The position numbers and the translations under genes are program-made. A stretch of DNA of 64,000 bases. Origin: Streptomyces sp. APSN-46.1 (lineage in GTDB: Bacteria > Actinomycetota > Actinomycetes > Streptomycetales > Streptomycetaceae). Position 1 is the first letter of the stretch. Each line of letters starts with the position of its first letter. This document shows, piece after piece, positions 63,956 through 64,000 of the stretch. The stretch spans positions 248,001 through 312,000 of the forward strand of contig NZ_JALGRF010000001.1 in the NCBI RefSeq assembly GCF_022815725.1. The letters run 5' to 3'. A model generated the notes under the pieces. That model worked only from the letters and a program-made list of their open reading frames with translations, did not search any database and had not been told where the DNA came from.

Positions 63956-63989
63956 CATTGTGAGCATAGGTAACAATGAGCTATGCTCA
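63956..63989. promoter_or_regulatory. nested palindromes, candidate MarR operator
   Basis: TGAGCATAG (63961-63969) and CTATGCTCA (63981-63989) are perfect 9-bp inverted repeats 11 bp apart. A second pair, CATTGT (63956-63961) and ACAATG (63973-63978), overlaps them. The block is AT-rich, lies about 42 bp upstream of the MarR start and faces the region off the right edge, as expected for an operator in a divergent promoter. Confidence 0.65.
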
Positions 63990-64000
63990 TGTGAGTCTCG

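Overview
The window is high-GC actinobacterial DNA and almost certainly Streptomyces. It has GTG starts with GGAGG-type ribosome sites, two conservons (CvnA-B-C-D), a CYP157-like P450, and Streptomyces-typical families (DUF6397, DUF742, GAF/HTH regulators, FAD/Fe-S dehydrogenase). No tRNA, rRNA, CRISPR array, plasmid origin or integrase gene was seen.

Layout. 1-5.3 kb: an ABC exporter, an NmrA-like reductase, a baeRF/Vms1-type protein, a protein that reads as an actin-depolymerising factor (ADF/cofilin) homologue, and two small hydrophilic proteins. 5.8-12.2 kb: a bacteriocin-type export operon, made of a cysteine-free double-glycine precursor peptide, an HlyD-like adaptor, a peptidase-C39 ABC transporter and a second NHLM-type ABC transporter. 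12.3-19.1 kb: a D,D-carboxypeptidase, a lipase-maturation-factor-like membrane protein, a second baeRF protein, a serine hydrolase that lacks its central catalytic segment, and a frameshifted RTX-like secreted protein. 19.9-25.5 kb: a terpene synthase facing conservon 1 (cvnA-B-C-D plus a P450 lacking the K-helix EXXR arginine).

26-37.4 kb is a mosaic. A CPBP protease and a decayed alpha/beta hydrolase are followed by three partial copies of the 3' end of an aldehyde dehydrogenase (ALDH) gene (from 28451, 29309 and 34956). The intact ALDH gene ends at 35924. Each partial copy carries the same flanking module at nearly constant spacing, and the copies bound segments holding an FKBP isomerase; a beta-propeller/MFS pair, a phosphatase and a HupE/UreJ protein; and an IS256 remnant. 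This looks like an array of insertions at the ALDH 3' end and is the main candidate for an undescribed system.

37.5-45 kb: the likely ALDH regulator, a decayed SNF2-helicase/SWIM locus joined by deletion, then a MOSC protein, TrmO, an MpaB-like oxygenase and a methyltransferase. 45.1-50.8 kb: an MHYT membrane protein and conservon 2 (cvnA-B-C-D plus a second roadblock protein). 51-64 kb: DUF6397, YchJ, TesB, a Ski2-like helicase, a membrane metal-dependent hydrolase, a heterodimeric ABC exporter with one degenerate ATP site, a large FAD/Fe-S dehydrogenase, and a MarR regulator with a palindromic operator at the right edge.
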